From the NCBI GenBank assembly GCA_022827945.1, contig JAJEIT010000007.1, positions 1 to 64,000 on the forward strand: a DNA stretch of 64,000 nucleotides, written 5' to 3'. Positions within the stretch are counted from its first letter, which is position 1. The number at the start of each line of letters is the position of its first letter. A model generated the notes under the pieces. The model searched no databases. It was not told where the DNA came from and saw only the letters and a list, made by a program, of their open reading frames with translations. Positions 40,053-48,666 of this stretch are shown piece by piece. This stretch comes from Dehalococcoidia bacterium. GTDB lineage: Bacteria; Chloroflexota; Dehalococcoidia; Tepidiformales; Tepidiformaceae. A program made the position numbers and the translations under genes.

Positions 40053-41248
40053 GCATTCAGATCGACCCGACTGGGAGCGCCACCAGCCCCGCCGGATACC
40101 GCGCAGGCGCGACCTACGCCGGCATCAAGACCTACGGCGAGAACAAGCTCGACCTCGGCATCCTCCTTTCCGACCTCCCGGCTACGGCGGCGGGTGTCTT
40201 CACGGTCACGCGCCTCCACGGAGCGGCCATCGACGTGGACCGCGAACGGCTGGCGGCGGGGCAGGGGCGGGCGGTCGTCGTGAACAGCGGCAATGCCAAC
40301 GACAGCACCGGTGAGCGCGGGGTGCGTGACGCCTACCGCATGGCGGAGCTGGCCGCGGAGAAGGTGGGAATCCCAGCGGAGGCCATGTTCGTTTGCCACA
40401 CGGGCGTCATCGGTCACTACCTGCCCATGGACAAGATCGAGGCGGGCATCGAGACCGTCGAGCTTGCCGGCGATGCCGGCCCCGAATTCGCCCGCGCCAT
40501 CATGACGACCGACCTCGTGCCCAAGCACTGCTCGGTGCGCTTCGGTCCCTACACCCTCGGTGGCTGCGCCAAGGGCTCGGGGATGATCCACCCGAACATG
40601 GCGACCATGCTCGCCTACCTCACGACCGACGCTCCCATCGGCCAGGAGACCCTGCAGGCCGCCCTCTCCGAGGCGGCCGACCGCAGCTTCAACCTCATCA
40701 CGGTCGACGGCGACACCAGTCCCAGCGACACCGTCCTCCTGTTCGCGAACGGCGCCGCCGGCGGCGAAACGATCGTTCCCGGCAGCGAGCACTATGGCGC
40801 TTTCCGCGAGGCCCTCGACGCTGTCTGCATCCACCTCGCGAAGGCCATCGCCCGCGACGGCGAGGGCGCCACGAGGCTCATCGAAATCACCGTCAATGGC
40901 GCTGCCACGGATGCCGATGCTCGCCGCCTCGTGCGCGACATCGGCACCTCCCCCCTGGTCAAGACCGCCGTCCACGGCGCCGACCCCAACTGGGGCCGTA
41001 TCGTCGGCGTCATCGGGCGCTCCGACGTCGCCATCGTCGAGGAGGCGGTGACCGTCGCTGTCTGCGGCCACCAGCTCTTCGAGCGAACCGTGCCCATCCC
41101 CTACGAGGAGGCCGAGGTCTCGCGTGCCATGTCCGGCGACGAGGTCACGATTGAAGTGTCCCTCGGCGCGGGCGATGCGAGCGCCACCGGCTGGACCTGC
41201 GACTTCAGCGCCGAGTACATCAGCATCAACGCCGACTACACGACGTGA
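40049..41248 (+). CDS. argJ: Glutamate N-acetyltransferase/amino-acid acetyltransferase, bifunctional type
   Basis: 399 residues, GTG start overlapping the argC stop. ArgJ transfers acetyl from N-acetylornithine to glutamate. The self-cleavage site is present in KGSGMIHPNMATMLAYLTTD, with T186 as the new N-terminal nucleophile. The N-terminal GENKLDLGILLSD and C-terminal ISINADYTT are typical. As no argA, argE or argF lies here, a cyclic acetyl pathway is likely. Confidence 0.96.
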   Translation: MSIQIDPTGSATSPAGYRAGATYAGIKTYGENKLDLGILLSDLPATAAGVFTVTRLHGAAIDVDRERLAAGQGRAVVVNSGNANDSTGERGVRDAYRMAELAAEKVGIPAEAMFVCHTGVIGHYLPMDKIEAGIETVELAGDAGPEFARAIMTTDLVPKHCSVRFGPYTLGGCAKGSGMIHPNMATMLAYLTTDAPIGQETLQAALSEAADRSFNLITVDGDTSPSDTVLLFANGAAGGETIVPGSEHYGAFREALDAVCIHLAKAIARDGEGATRLIEITVNGAATDADARRLVRDIGTSPLVKTAVHGADPNWGRIVGVIGRSDVAIVEEAVTVAVCGHQLFERTVPIPYEEAEVSRAMSGDEVTIEVSLGAGDASATGWTCDFSAEYISINADYTT

Positions 41249-42024
41249 GCGACGTGCGGCCTCTCGTCATCAAGGTGGGTGGCAGCACCCTCGGCGACGC
41301 CGACACGACCTTCCACGACATCGCCGCCCTCGACCGCGCCGGGGAGCGCCCAATCGTCGTCCACGGTGGCGGCGCCGAAGCCAGCCGCTGGCTCGACGCG
41401 ATGGGTATCGAGAGCCGCTTCATCGACGGCCTGCGCGCCACCGACGAGCGCGCCCTGCCCGTCATCGTGGCCGTCTTCGCTGGACTCGTGAACAAGCGCA
41501 TCGTCTCCGCCCTGAACGCCGCCGGCGCCCGTGCCGCCGGCCTCTCGGGCGCCGACGGGCGCACGCTCGAGTGTGAGCAGCGCCGACCCGAGCTCGGTTT
41601 CGTCGGGTCGCCCGTCGCCGCCCATCCCGAGGCGGTGCTCGCGCTCCGCGACGCCGGCTTCGTGCCCGTCGTCAGCCCCGTCGGTTACGTCCCCGGCGAG
41701 GACGGCGACCAGCTCGTGAACGTGAACGCCGATGAGGCCGCAGGCTGGATCGCCAGCGCAGTCGACGCCCGCGAGCTCGTCTTCCTGACCGATGTAGAAG
41801 GCGTCCGCGGCGAGGACGGCGCCGTCATCCCCGAGCTGGGCTCCGCCACGGTGCGCGACCTGCGCGAGCGCGGGGTCATCGCTGGCGGGATGATCCCGAA
41901 GACCGATGCTTGCCTGCTCGCCGCCGACCTCGGCGTGCCCAGCCACATCATCGACGGGCGCGTCCCCGGCGCTCTTCTCGCTCGCGAGGGCCGCGGCACT
42001 GTCTTCCCGCCCGCTCGTCCCTGA
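41245..42024 (+). CDS. argB: Acetylglutamate kinase
   Basis: 259 residues, GTG start overlapping the argJ stop. Phosphorylates N-acetylglutamate with ATP. VIKVGGSTLGD at the N-terminus and IVVHGGGAEASRWL are the amino-acid-kinase phosphate loops. The KVGGS Lys, NVNADEAAGWIA and GGMIPKTDACL are preserved. It lacks the extended N-terminal helix of arginine-sensitive hexameric enzymes, so simple feedback inhibition may be absent; relatives in LysW-type systems also look alike. Confidence 0.94.
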   Translation: MSDVRPLVIKVGGSTLGDADTTFHDIAALDRAGERPIVVHGGGAEASRWLDAMGIESRFIDGLRATDERALPVIVAVFAGLVNKRIVSALNAAGARAAGLSGADGRTLECEQRRPELGFVGSPVAAHPEAVLALRDAGFVPVVSPVGYVPGEDGDQLVNVNADEAAGWIASAVDARELVFLTDVEGVRGEDGAVIPELGSATVRDLRERGVIAGGMIPKTDACLLAADLGVPSHIIDGRVPGALLAREGRGTVFPPARP

Positions 42025-42051
42025 CCGCAGGGCCCGTACACGGTCGCGGCG

Positions 42052-42057
42052 TACAAT
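42052..42057 (+). promoter_or_regulatory. -10 hexamer TACAAT upstream of argD
   Basis: TACAAT (5 of 6) lies 45 bp before ATG 42102, in the gap after argB, with AGGAG at 42087-42091 serving as ribosome-binding site. It suggests argD can be transcribed separately. Confidence 0.45.
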
Positions 42058-42101
42058 CCCTATCCCGACCCCAACTTCACCCCCACAGGAGCCCCACCGC
42101 C

Positions 42102-43292
42102 ATGAGCGACTGGATCGAGCGCGAGAGCAAGTACGTCTTTCAGAACTACGGCCGCCAGCCGATCGTGCTTGAGCGCGGCGAGGGCTCGCGCGTCTGGGAC
42201 AGCGATGGCAACGAGTACCTCGACTTCGTCGGCGGCCTCGCTGTCACGTCGCTGGGCCACGCCCACCCCGCCGTCACCGCCGCCGCCGCCGCCCAGGCGG
42301 AGAAGCTCATCCACGTCTCCAACCTCTACTACACGACCCCGATGATCGAGCTGGCCGAGCTGCTCGTGGAGAATTCGCCCCTCGACCGCGTCTTCTACTG
42401 CAACTCCGGCGCGGAGGCGATTGAGGCCGCCATCAAGCTCGCGCGCCGCTGGGGGCACGACGAGCAGGGCGGGAAGCACGGCATCATCGCCATGCAGGAC
42501 GGCTTCCACGGGCGCAGCCTCGGCGCGCTCGCGGCGACCGGCACGGCCCGTTACCGCGAGCCGTTCGAGCCGATGCCCGCCGGTTTCTCGCACGTCCCCT
42601 GGAACGACCTCGACGCCCTGAAGAGCGCCACCGATGACAACACGGTCGCCGTCCTCATGGAGCCCATCCAGGGCGAGGGTGGCGTGAACGTGCCCGCTCC
42701 CGGCTACCTGCAGGGCGTCCGCGACTGGTGCGACGAGAACGGCCTCCTCCTCATCCTCGACGAGATCCAGTCCGGCATTGGCCGGACCGGGACGCTCTGG
42801 GCGCATGAGCAGGATGGCATCGAGCCCGACATCATGTGCGTCGCAAAGGGCCTCGCCGGCGGCCTGCCGATCGGCGCCGTCCTCGCCCGTGAGGAGCTTG
42901 CCGCCCACCTCGTCCCCGGTGACCACGGCACGACCTTCGGCGCGAATCCCGTCGCGACTGCCGCCGGTGTCGCCGTCCTCCGCCACATCTTCGAGAACGA
43001 CGTGCTCGCCGCCGCACGCCGCGCCTCGGACCGCCTCGTCGCCCGCCTGCGCGCGATGGAGGACCGGCTTCCCGCCGTTACAGAGGTGCGCGGACGCGGC
43101 CTGCTGCTCGCCGTCAGCCTCTCCAGCGAGGCCGCCGCCGGCGTTGTCACACTCTGCCGCGAGCGGGGCCTGCTCGTGAACAACGTGCGCCCCGACCGCA
43201 TCCGTCTAATGCCCGCCCTCATCGTGGAAGACGACGAGATCGACCGCGCCTGCGACATCCTCGAGGAGGCTATCCAGTTAGCGACCTCGTAA
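42102..43292 (+). CDS. argD: Acetylornithine aminotransferase
   Basis: 396 residues from ATG 42102 behind AGGAG. Class III PLP aminotransferase converting N-acetylglutamate semialdehyde to N-acetylornithine. NSGAEAIEAAIKLAR, the DEIQSGIGRTGTLWA cofactor Asp, and CVAKGLAGGLPIGA carrying the PLP lysine are visible, with TTFGANPVATAAG after it. Length is normal. Frames reaching back to 41910 are argB shadows. Confidence 0.96.
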   Translation: MSDWIERESKYVFQNYGRQPIVLERGEGSRVWDSDGNEYLDFVGGLAVTSLGHAHPAVTAAAAAQAEKLIHVSNLYYTTPMIELAELLVENSPLDRVFYCNSGAEAIEAAIKLARRWGHDEQGGKHGIIAMQDGFHGRSLGALAATGTARYREPFEPMPAGFSHVPWNDLDALKSATDDNTVAVLMEPIQGEGGVNVPAPGYLQGVRDWCDENGLLLILDEIQSGIGRTGTLWAHEQDGIEPDIMCVAKGLAGGLPIGAVLAREELAAHLVPGDHGTTFGANPVATAAGVAVLRHIFENDVLAAARRASDRLVARLRAMEDRLPAVTEVRGRGLLLAVSLSSEAAAGVVTLCRERGLLVNNVRPDRIRLMPALIVEDDEIDRACDILEEAIQLATS

Positions 43293-43333
43293 CGGGTCTG
43301 CTCCTTGCCCTCGGCACGCTCGCGTCCGTCGGC

Positions 43334-43570
43334 GTGGCGGGTGTGGGCTTGCGGCTGCTGCTTGCCGCTCGGGCCGCCGAGGCCGCCATCGCCCCTCCCG
43401 CGACGCTCGTCCTGGGAAGCGTGGCGGCGGGAGCAATCGGTCTCGCCTTCACCCCCTTCGCACTGGCGGGGTCTCTCCCCACCGCCCTTGGCGTGGTCGT
43501 GTTCGTGCTGGTCGTGGTCGCGCTCGCGAGCACCGTCGGGGCCTGGACGGTGCTCCGGAAGGTGGCCTGA
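43334..43570 (+). CDS. Small membrane protein between argD and argG (hypothetical)
   Basis: 78 residues from GTG 43334 with two to three hydrophobic segments (LVLGSVAAGAIGLAFTPFAL and VVVFVLVVVALASTVGAW). In-frame codons upstream also read as a hydrophobic helix (TGLLLALGTLASVGV) but hold no standard start back to argD, so the true N-terminus is uncertain. No family recognised. Confidence 0.5.
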   Translation: MAGVGLRLLLAARAAEAAIAPPATLVLGSVAAGAIGLAFTPFALAGSLPTALGVVVFVLVVVALASTVGAWTVLRKVA

Positions 43571-43629
43571 CTGCCGCACGAGCGGCGGGCGCGCTACGCT
43601 TGGGGGACTAGACCGAAAGGCAGGCCCGC

Positions 43630-44874
43630 GTGCCCAAACTCGTTCTCGCCTACAGCGGCGGCCTCGATACCACGACCGCGATCACCTGGCTCACGAAGGA
43701 GCGCGGCTACGACGTCGTCGCCCTCAACATCGACGTGGGCATGAGCCGTGAGCAGGCCGTGCTGGAAGAGCGCGGCCTCGCAGCCGGCGCGGCCAAGGTC
43801 ATCGTCGAGGACGCGCGCGAGGACTTCCTCCGCTACTTCGCCTTCCCCGCCCTCGCAGCCGGCGCCCTCTACCAGGACGCCTATCCCCTGGCCACCGCCC
43901 TTGCCCGACCGCTCATGGCCAAGCTGCTCGTCGATGTCGCGCACGACGAGGGCGCCGTCGCGGTCGCCCACGGCTGCACGGGCAAGGGCAACGACCAGGT
44001 CCGCTTCGATGTCGGCATCCGCACCCTCGACCCCGCCCTCGCCATCGTCGCCCCCACGCGCGAGGAGGCGATGTCACGCGAGATGGAGATCGAATACCTC
44101 CAGGAGCACGGCATCGCACTTGCCTGGGAGGTGAAGGGCTCCTTCAGCATCGACGAGAACATCTGGGGCCGCAGCGTCGAGGCAGGCGTGCTCGAAGACC
44201 CCTGGACTGCGCCTCCCCCCGAGGCCTACGTCTGGACGACCGCTCCCGAGGATGCCCCCGCCGAGGGCGTCGACGTCGAGATCGGCTTCGAACGCGGCTT
44301 CCCCACGACCGTCGACGGCGAGGCGCTCGACCCAGTCGCCCTCGTCGAGCGCCTGAACGACCTCGGCGGCCGGCACGGCGTCGGCCGCGTCGACCACATC
44401 GAGGACCGCCTCGTCGGCATCAAGAGCCGCGAGATCTACGAGGCGCCCGCCGCCACCATCCTCTTCGCCGCCCACCGCGGGCTCGAGACGATGACGCTTT
44501 CGAAGCAGCAGCTGAAGCTGAAGCGCGAGATCGCCGCCCGGTACGCCGAGCTCATCTACGACGGCCTCTGGTTCAGCGCCCACCACCAGGACATTGCCGC
44601 CTACACCGCCAGCACCCAGCGCTTCGTCAGCGGGCAGGTGCGCCTGCGCCTCCATCGCGGCGCCGTCACCGTGACCGGCCGCCGCGCCGAGTCCTCGCTC
44701 TACGACCGGGCGCTCGCCACTTACGACCGCGAGGATGCGTTCGACCACGCATCGGCGGTTGGTTTCATCGACATCTGGGGGTTGCAGACGCGCGTGCAGG
44801 CCCGCCAGCAGCTGCTCGACCAGCTGCCCCAGGCCCTCCGTATCGCGCAGCCCCGCGAGGAGGCGTCAGAGTGA
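43630..44874 (+). CDS. argG: Argininosuccinate synthase
   Basis: 414 residues, GTG start. Condenses citrulline and aspartate with ATP. The N-type ATP loop AYSGGLDTTTAI, the GCTGKGNDQVRFD citrulline/aspartate site and WEVKGSFSIDENIWGRS are present. AAGAAK-type residues follow. A TACGCT hexamer at about 43594 and AAAGGCAGG upstream of the start suggest its own promoter. argF and argH are not in the window. Confidence 0.97.
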   Translation: MPKLVLAYSGGLDTTTAITWLTKERGYDVVALNIDVGMSREQAVLEERGLAAGAAKVIVEDAREDFLRYFAFPALAAGALYQDAYPLATALARPLMAKLLVDVAHDEGAVAVAHGCTGKGNDQVRFDVGIRTLDPALAIVAPTREEAMSREMEIEYLQEHGIALAWEVKGSFSIDENIWGRSVEAGVLEDPWTAPPPEAYVWTTAPEDAPAEGVDVEIGFERGFPTTVDGEALDPVALVERLNDLGGRHGVGRVDHIEDRLVGIKSREIYEAPAATILFAAHRGLETMTLSKQQLKLKREIAARYAELIYDGLWFSAHHQDIAAYTASTQRFVSGQVRLRLHRGAVTVTGRRAESSLYDRALATYDREDAFDHASAVGFIDIWGLQTRVQARQQLLDQLPQALRIAQPREEASE

Positions 44875-45224
44875 GCGCAGTGTCCGACACGACCACGATC
44901 AGCTACCACGGTCCCGGTGATGGCGCCGAACTCTGGGGCGGAACCCAGGCCGACTTCGTCCTCGACTGGCCCAACCGCCCCGCCCGCGAAGTAGCCGTCC
45001 TCCTGCAGGACGCCGCCGCCGAGGCGCTTGCGCAGGCGGCCTCCACCGAGGACGGTCCCGACTTCCGCGCCGAAGCCGCCCGCGCCGTGGGCGAGGCCTG
45101 GCTGGAGGCGCAGGTCGAGCGCGAAGGACGCATCGACTCCATCGTCGTGATCTCCGCCGCGACACTCGCGGAGCGTCCAGAGCTCGTCGCCGTCGCCCGC
45201 GGCCTCCCTTCGGGCGCATCATGA
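44871..45224 (+). CDS. Hypothetical protein coupled to argG
   Basis: 117 residues, GTG overlapping the argG stop. No recognised domain. The first ~35 residues are beta-like (TTISYHGPGDGAELWGGTQADFVLDW), the middle is Ala/Glu-rich and helical, and the end has IDSIVVISAATLAERPELVAVA. Its stop overlaps the next gene's ATG, so argG and the two unknown genes are translated together. GC3 matches the neighbours, which supports a real gene. Confidence 0.75.
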   Translation: MSAVSDTTTISYHGPGDGAELWGGTQADFVLDWPNRPAREVAVLLQDAAAEALAQAASTEDGPDFRAEAARAVGEAWLEAQVEREGRIDSIVVISAATLAERPELVAVARGLPSGAS

Positions 45225-45778
45225 CCGAAGAGCGCCGCCGCGTTCCCGTTGACCAGGTCGGCGGAAGCCGCCCGTCTCCCGTCGATGGGCCGGAGCCCTG
45301 CGAATGCCCGCGACTCGACCGGAACGAGTGGCACGAGGTGGAGAGCGACTGGAGCGACATCGCCTTCGCGAAGATAGGCATCCCTGCCTTCTTCGGCGTC
45401 CCCATCGGCTTCTGGGCCAACCGGCGCAAGCTCGTCGCCCGCGCCGAGGCCGCCGGGAACGTCCCCGAAGACGCCATGCTGCTCATGGGCCCCGGACGCC
45501 TGCGCCGCACGGTCATGATGGAAGTGGAGGACGCCGACACCTCCCGCCGCGACATCGTCACCCCCGGCGGCGTCGTCTTCACCCGGCTGATGGCGGCCCC
45601 CTGGGGCCAGATGCGGACCCTCGTGAAGGAAACCCGCGATATGGCCCGGGAGCGCTACGGTCGCAATCCCGCCGGCATCTGGGTGTGGTACCTCACCTGC
45701 CAGACCTGTTCCCCCGAACGCAACTTCGAAACGCTCTTCGTTGCGCACTACCCGAAGCGCCCTGCAGCCGCGGGATGA
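45221..45778 (+). CDS. Hypothetical Cys-containing protein
   Basis: 185 residues, ATG overlapping the previous stop. It has a CECPRLDRNEWHEVESDW segment near the N-terminus and a TCQTCSPERNFETLFVAHYP segment at the C-terminus, giving C-x-C and C-x-x-C pairs that could bind metal. The central part (IPAFFGVPIGFWANRRKL, RRTVMMEVEDAD) is mixed. No known family recognised; it looks like a conserved lineage protein rather than a random frame. It precedes leuS by 178 bp. Confidence 0.75.
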   Translation: MTEERRRVPVDQVGGSRPSPVDGPEPCECPRLDRNEWHEVESDWSDIAFAKIGIPAFFGVPIGFWANRRKLVARAEAAGNVPEDAMLLMGPGRLRRTVMMEVEDADTSRRDIVTPGGVVFTRLMAAPWGQMRTLVKETRDMARERYGRNPAGIWVWYLTCQTCSPERNFETLFVAHYPKRPAAAG

Positions 45779-45853
45779 CGCTCACGGCGGGCTTCGCTAC
45801 CATCGTCAACACGATGCATTCGATGTGGCCCGGCTCCAGGCTCGCCCTTCGAC

Positions 45854-45932
45854 GGCCTCGCGGCTCCTAGCCGGCGAGGCCTCCCCCCACCTGTCCCCGT
45901 TTTCTCCCCGCCCGGACCCGTCGTGGGCCGGG
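45854..45932 (+). promoter_or_regulatory. Structured leader upstream of leuS (two hairpins)
   Basis: Hairpin 1: GGCCTCGC (45854-45861) pairs perfectly with GCGAGGCC (45874-45881), and inside it GGCT (45862-45865) pairs with AGCC (45869-45872). Hairpin 2: CCCGGACCC (45911-45919) pairs with GGGCCGGG (45925-45932) around one bulged A. Further down, CTCC at 45935-45938 can pair with the GGAG of the ribosome-binding site (45949-45952). This could be a regulated leader. No T-box signature was seen. Confidence 0.4.
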
Positions 45933-45956
45933 ACCTCCCCCTGAACGAGGAGCCTC

Positions 45957-48395
45957 ATGGCAGATCGCTACGACCCGCACACCATCGAGCCGAAGTGGCG
46001 CGAACGCTGGCAAGCCGACGGCATCGACCACGCCCGCGACGACGACGAGCGCCCCCCGTGGTACGTACTCACGATGTTCCCCTACCCCTCGGGCGACTTC
46101 CACACGGGCCACTGGTACGCCATGACGCCCTCCGACTCCTTCGCCCGTTTCCGCCGCATGCAGGGGTACAACGTGCTCTTCCCCATCGGCTTCGACGCCT
46201 TCGGCCTGCCCGCCGAGAACGCCGCCATCCAGCGTGGCGTCGACCCGAAGGAGTGGACCTACGGGAACATCGAGCGCATGCGCCAGCAGCTCCGCTCGAT
46301 GGGGGCCAGCTTCGACTGGGAACGCGAGATCGTGACCTGCGACCCCGAGTACTACCGCTGGACCCAGTGGTGGTTCCTGAAGCTGTACGAGCGCGGCCTT
46401 GCCTACCGCGCCGAGGCCGCCGCCAACTGGTGCCCCGGCTGCCAGACCGTGCTCGCCAACGAGCAGGTGCTCGACGGCCTCTGCGAGCGCTCCGACGACC
46501 CCGTCGAGCGCCGCTTCCTCACGCAGTGGTTCTTCCGTATCACCGAGTACGCCGAGGAGCTGCTCGACTTCGGCGGCATGGACTGGCCCGAGCGCGTCAC
46601 CACCATGCAGCGGAACTGGATCGGCCGCTCCGAGGGCGCCAACCTGCGCTTCCCAGTCGACGTCGAGGGTGTCGATGAGCCCCTGACCGTCTTCACGACC
46701 CGTCCCGACACCGTCTACGGAGCCACCTTCATGGTGCTCGCCCCCGAGCACGAGCTCGTCGAGCGCATCACCACCGATGTTCAGCGTGAGACCGTCGAGG
46801 CGTACGTCGCCGCCACGTCCCGCGTTGCCGAGGTCGAGCGGCTCTCCACCGAGCGCGAGAAGACGGGCGTCTTCACCGGGGCCTACGCGGTCAACCCGTT
46901 CAACGGCGAGCGCATCCCCATCTGGATCGCCGACTACGTGCTCGTGACCTACGGGACCGGCGCGATCATGGCCGTTCCCGCGCACGACGAGCGGGACTTC
47001 GAGTTCGCCCGTGACCACGGGCTCGACATCGTCCCGGTGTTCGACCACCCCGAGATCGACGTAAGCGCGCCGCTTGAGGCGGCCTTCACGCAGGGCGGCG
47101 CCATGATCAACTCGGGGCCCTTCGACGGGACTCCGGCGAACGAGGCCATCCCCGCGGTCATCTCCCACGCTGAGGCCGACGGGGCCGGGACCGGCGCTAT
47201 CACCTACCGCCTGCGCGACTGGCTCATCTCGCGTCAGCGCTACTGGGGCACGCCCATCCCCATGATTCACTGCGACTCCTGCGGCGTAGTGCCCGTGCCC
47301 GAGGGCGACCTGCCCGTCGTCCTCCCGGATGACGTGCACTTCGAGCCGACCGGCCAGTCGCCCCTGACGCAGATCGAGGAGTGGGTCAACGTCGACTGCC
47401 CCCAGTGCGGCGCTTCCGCTCGCCGCGAGACGGACACGCTCGACACCTTCATGTGCTCGAGCTGGTACCAGATGCGCTACGTCGACCCCCACAACCCCGA
47501 GGGCCCCTTCTCCGCGGAGACGATGCGCCAGTGGCTCCCGGTCGACCTCTACACGGGCGGCGCCGAGCACGCGGTCATGCATCTGCTCTACACGCGTTTC
47601 TTCTGGAAAGCGGCGCGCGACATGGGCATCGTCGAGGGCGATGAGCCGATGAAGCGCCTCTTCAACCAGGGCGTCATCCTCGGACCCGACGGCAACCGTA
47701 TGTCGAAGAGCCGCGGCAACGTCGTCGCACCCGACGACCTGGTCGCGCAGCACGGCGCCGACGCCTTCCGTTGCCAGCTGATGTTCGTCGGCCCCTGGGA
47801 CCAGGGTGGCCCCTACAACCCGAGCGGCATGCCCGGCATCGTGCGCTGGCTCAACCGCCTCTGGTCCGTGGCGACCGAAGCCCCTCCCGAAGCCGGGGAC
47901 GGCGCCGGGTCACGGGACCTCGTCGCCGCCACCCACCGCACCATCCGCGACGTGAGCGCCGACATCGAGGAGTTCCGCTTCAACACCGCTATCGCGCGCC
48001 TGATGGAGCTGACGACCGCCCTCTCGCGTGCGCGAGAGTCGGGAGGCGTCGACGCCGCCACCTGGGAGCGCTCCGTCGAGACGCTCATCCTGCTGGCGGC
48101 CCCCCTCGCCCCCCACATCGCCGAGGAGCTCTGGGAGCAGCGCGGCAAGCCCTTCAGCATCCACCAGCAGGCCTGGCCCGAGTTCGACGAGTCACTCGTC
48201 GTCGAGGAGACGGTCGAGATCGTCGTGCAGGTCAACGGCCGGGTGCGGGACCACCTCACCCTCCCCGTCGACGCCGGCGAGGACGCCGCGCTCTCCGGTG
48301 CGCTGGCGAGCGACCGGGTGCAGGGCTGGGTCGAGGGCAAGGAACCGCGCCGCGTGATCTACGTGCCCGGCAAGCTGCTCAACATCGTCGTCTAG
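45957..48395 (+). CDS. leuS: Leucyl-tRNA synthetase
   Basis: 812 residues. The HIGH motif is PYPSGDFHTGHW (H49-T-G-H52) and KMSKS is GNRMSKSRGN. The CP1 editing domain shows TTRPDTVYGATFMVLAPEH and GTGAIMAVPAHDERDFEFA, so post-transfer editing should work. The Zn/leucine-specific region HCDSCGVVPVPE and VDCPQCGASARRETDTLDTF follow. The C-terminal anticodon and LeuRS-specific domains end at 48395. GAGGAG precedes the ATG. It converges with yggT at a 13-bp gap. Confidence 0.97.
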   Translation: MADRYDPHTIEPKWRERWQADGIDHARDDDERPPWYVLTMFPYPSGDFHTGHWYAMTPSDSFARFRRMQGYNVLFPIGFDAFGLPAENAAIQRGVDPKEWTYGNIERMRQQLRSMGASFDWEREIVTCDPEYYRWTQWWFLKLYERGLAYRAEAAANWCPGCQTVLANEQVLDGLCERSDDPVERRFLTQWFFRITEYAEELLDFGGMDWPERVTTMQRNWIGRSEGANLRFPVDVEGVDEPLTVFTTRPDTVYGATFMVLAPEHELVERITTDVQRETVEAYVAATSRVAEVERLSTEREKTGVFTGAYAVNPFNGERIPIWIADYVLVTYGTGAIMAVPAHDERDFEFARDHGLDIVPVFDHPEIDVSAPLEAAFTQGGAMINSGPFDGTPANEAIPAVISHAEADGAGTGAITYRLRDWLISRQRYWGTPIPMIHCDSCGVVPVPEGDLPVVLPDDVHFEPTGQSPLTQIEEWVNVDCPQCGASARRETDTLDTFMCSSWYQMRYVDPHNPEGPFSAETMRQWLPVDLYTGGAEHAVMHLLYTRFFWKAARDMGIVEGDEPMKRLFNQGVILGPDGNRMSKSRGNVVAPDDLVAQHGADAFRCQLMFVGPWDQGGPYNPSGMPGIVRWLNRLWSVATEAPPEAGDGAGSRDLVAATHRTIRDVSADIEEFRFNTAIARLMELTTALSRARESGGVDAATWERSVETLILLAAPLAPHIAEELWEQRGKPFSIHQQAWPEFDESLVVEETVEIVVQVNGRVRDHLTLPVDAGEDAALSGALASDRVQGWVEGKEPRRVIYVPGKLLNIVV

Positions 48396-48408
48396 CGGGC
48401 CCCGCGCC

Positions 48409-48666
48409 TCAGTTCGAGACGCGGTTGACGACCCAGATCATCAGCCAGAGCAGGATGATGACGACCATGGGGCTCAGGTCGATCATCCCCGTGCGCGGCA
48501 TGACGCGGCGCAGGGGGTCGATCAGTGGGTCTGTGATCTGGTGGACCAGCCGAACGAACGGATTCCCGCGCGAGATCGGAAACCAGCTCAGCAGCGCCCG
48601 CGCCACGATCGCCACGATGAGGATGTAGAGAAAGGCCCGGAACAGGTCGGCGATGACCGGGTTCAT
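48409..48666 (-). CDS. yggT: YggT family membrane protein
   Basis: 85 residues from ATG 48666. Two TM segments flank the YggT core: LFRAFLYILIVAIVARALLSW, FVRLVHQITDPLIDPLRRVMP and SPMVVIILLWLMIWV. YggT proteins lie with proC, yggS and division genes in many bacteria. The ATG overlaps the proC stop. Confidence 0.92.
   Translation of the reverse strand: MNPVIADLFRAFLYILIVAIVARALLSWFPISRGNPFVRLVHQITDPLIDPLRRVMPRTGMIDLSPMVVIILLWLMIWVVNRVSN

Noticed and set aside
45779-45956. T-box riboswitch before leuS
   Set aside because: Hairpins exist but no antiterminator-type conserved T-box sequence or terminator T-run was found.
45867-47753. 628-codon minus-strand frame opposite leuS
   Set aside because: Antisense shadow of leuS, which has HIGH and KMSKS motifs.
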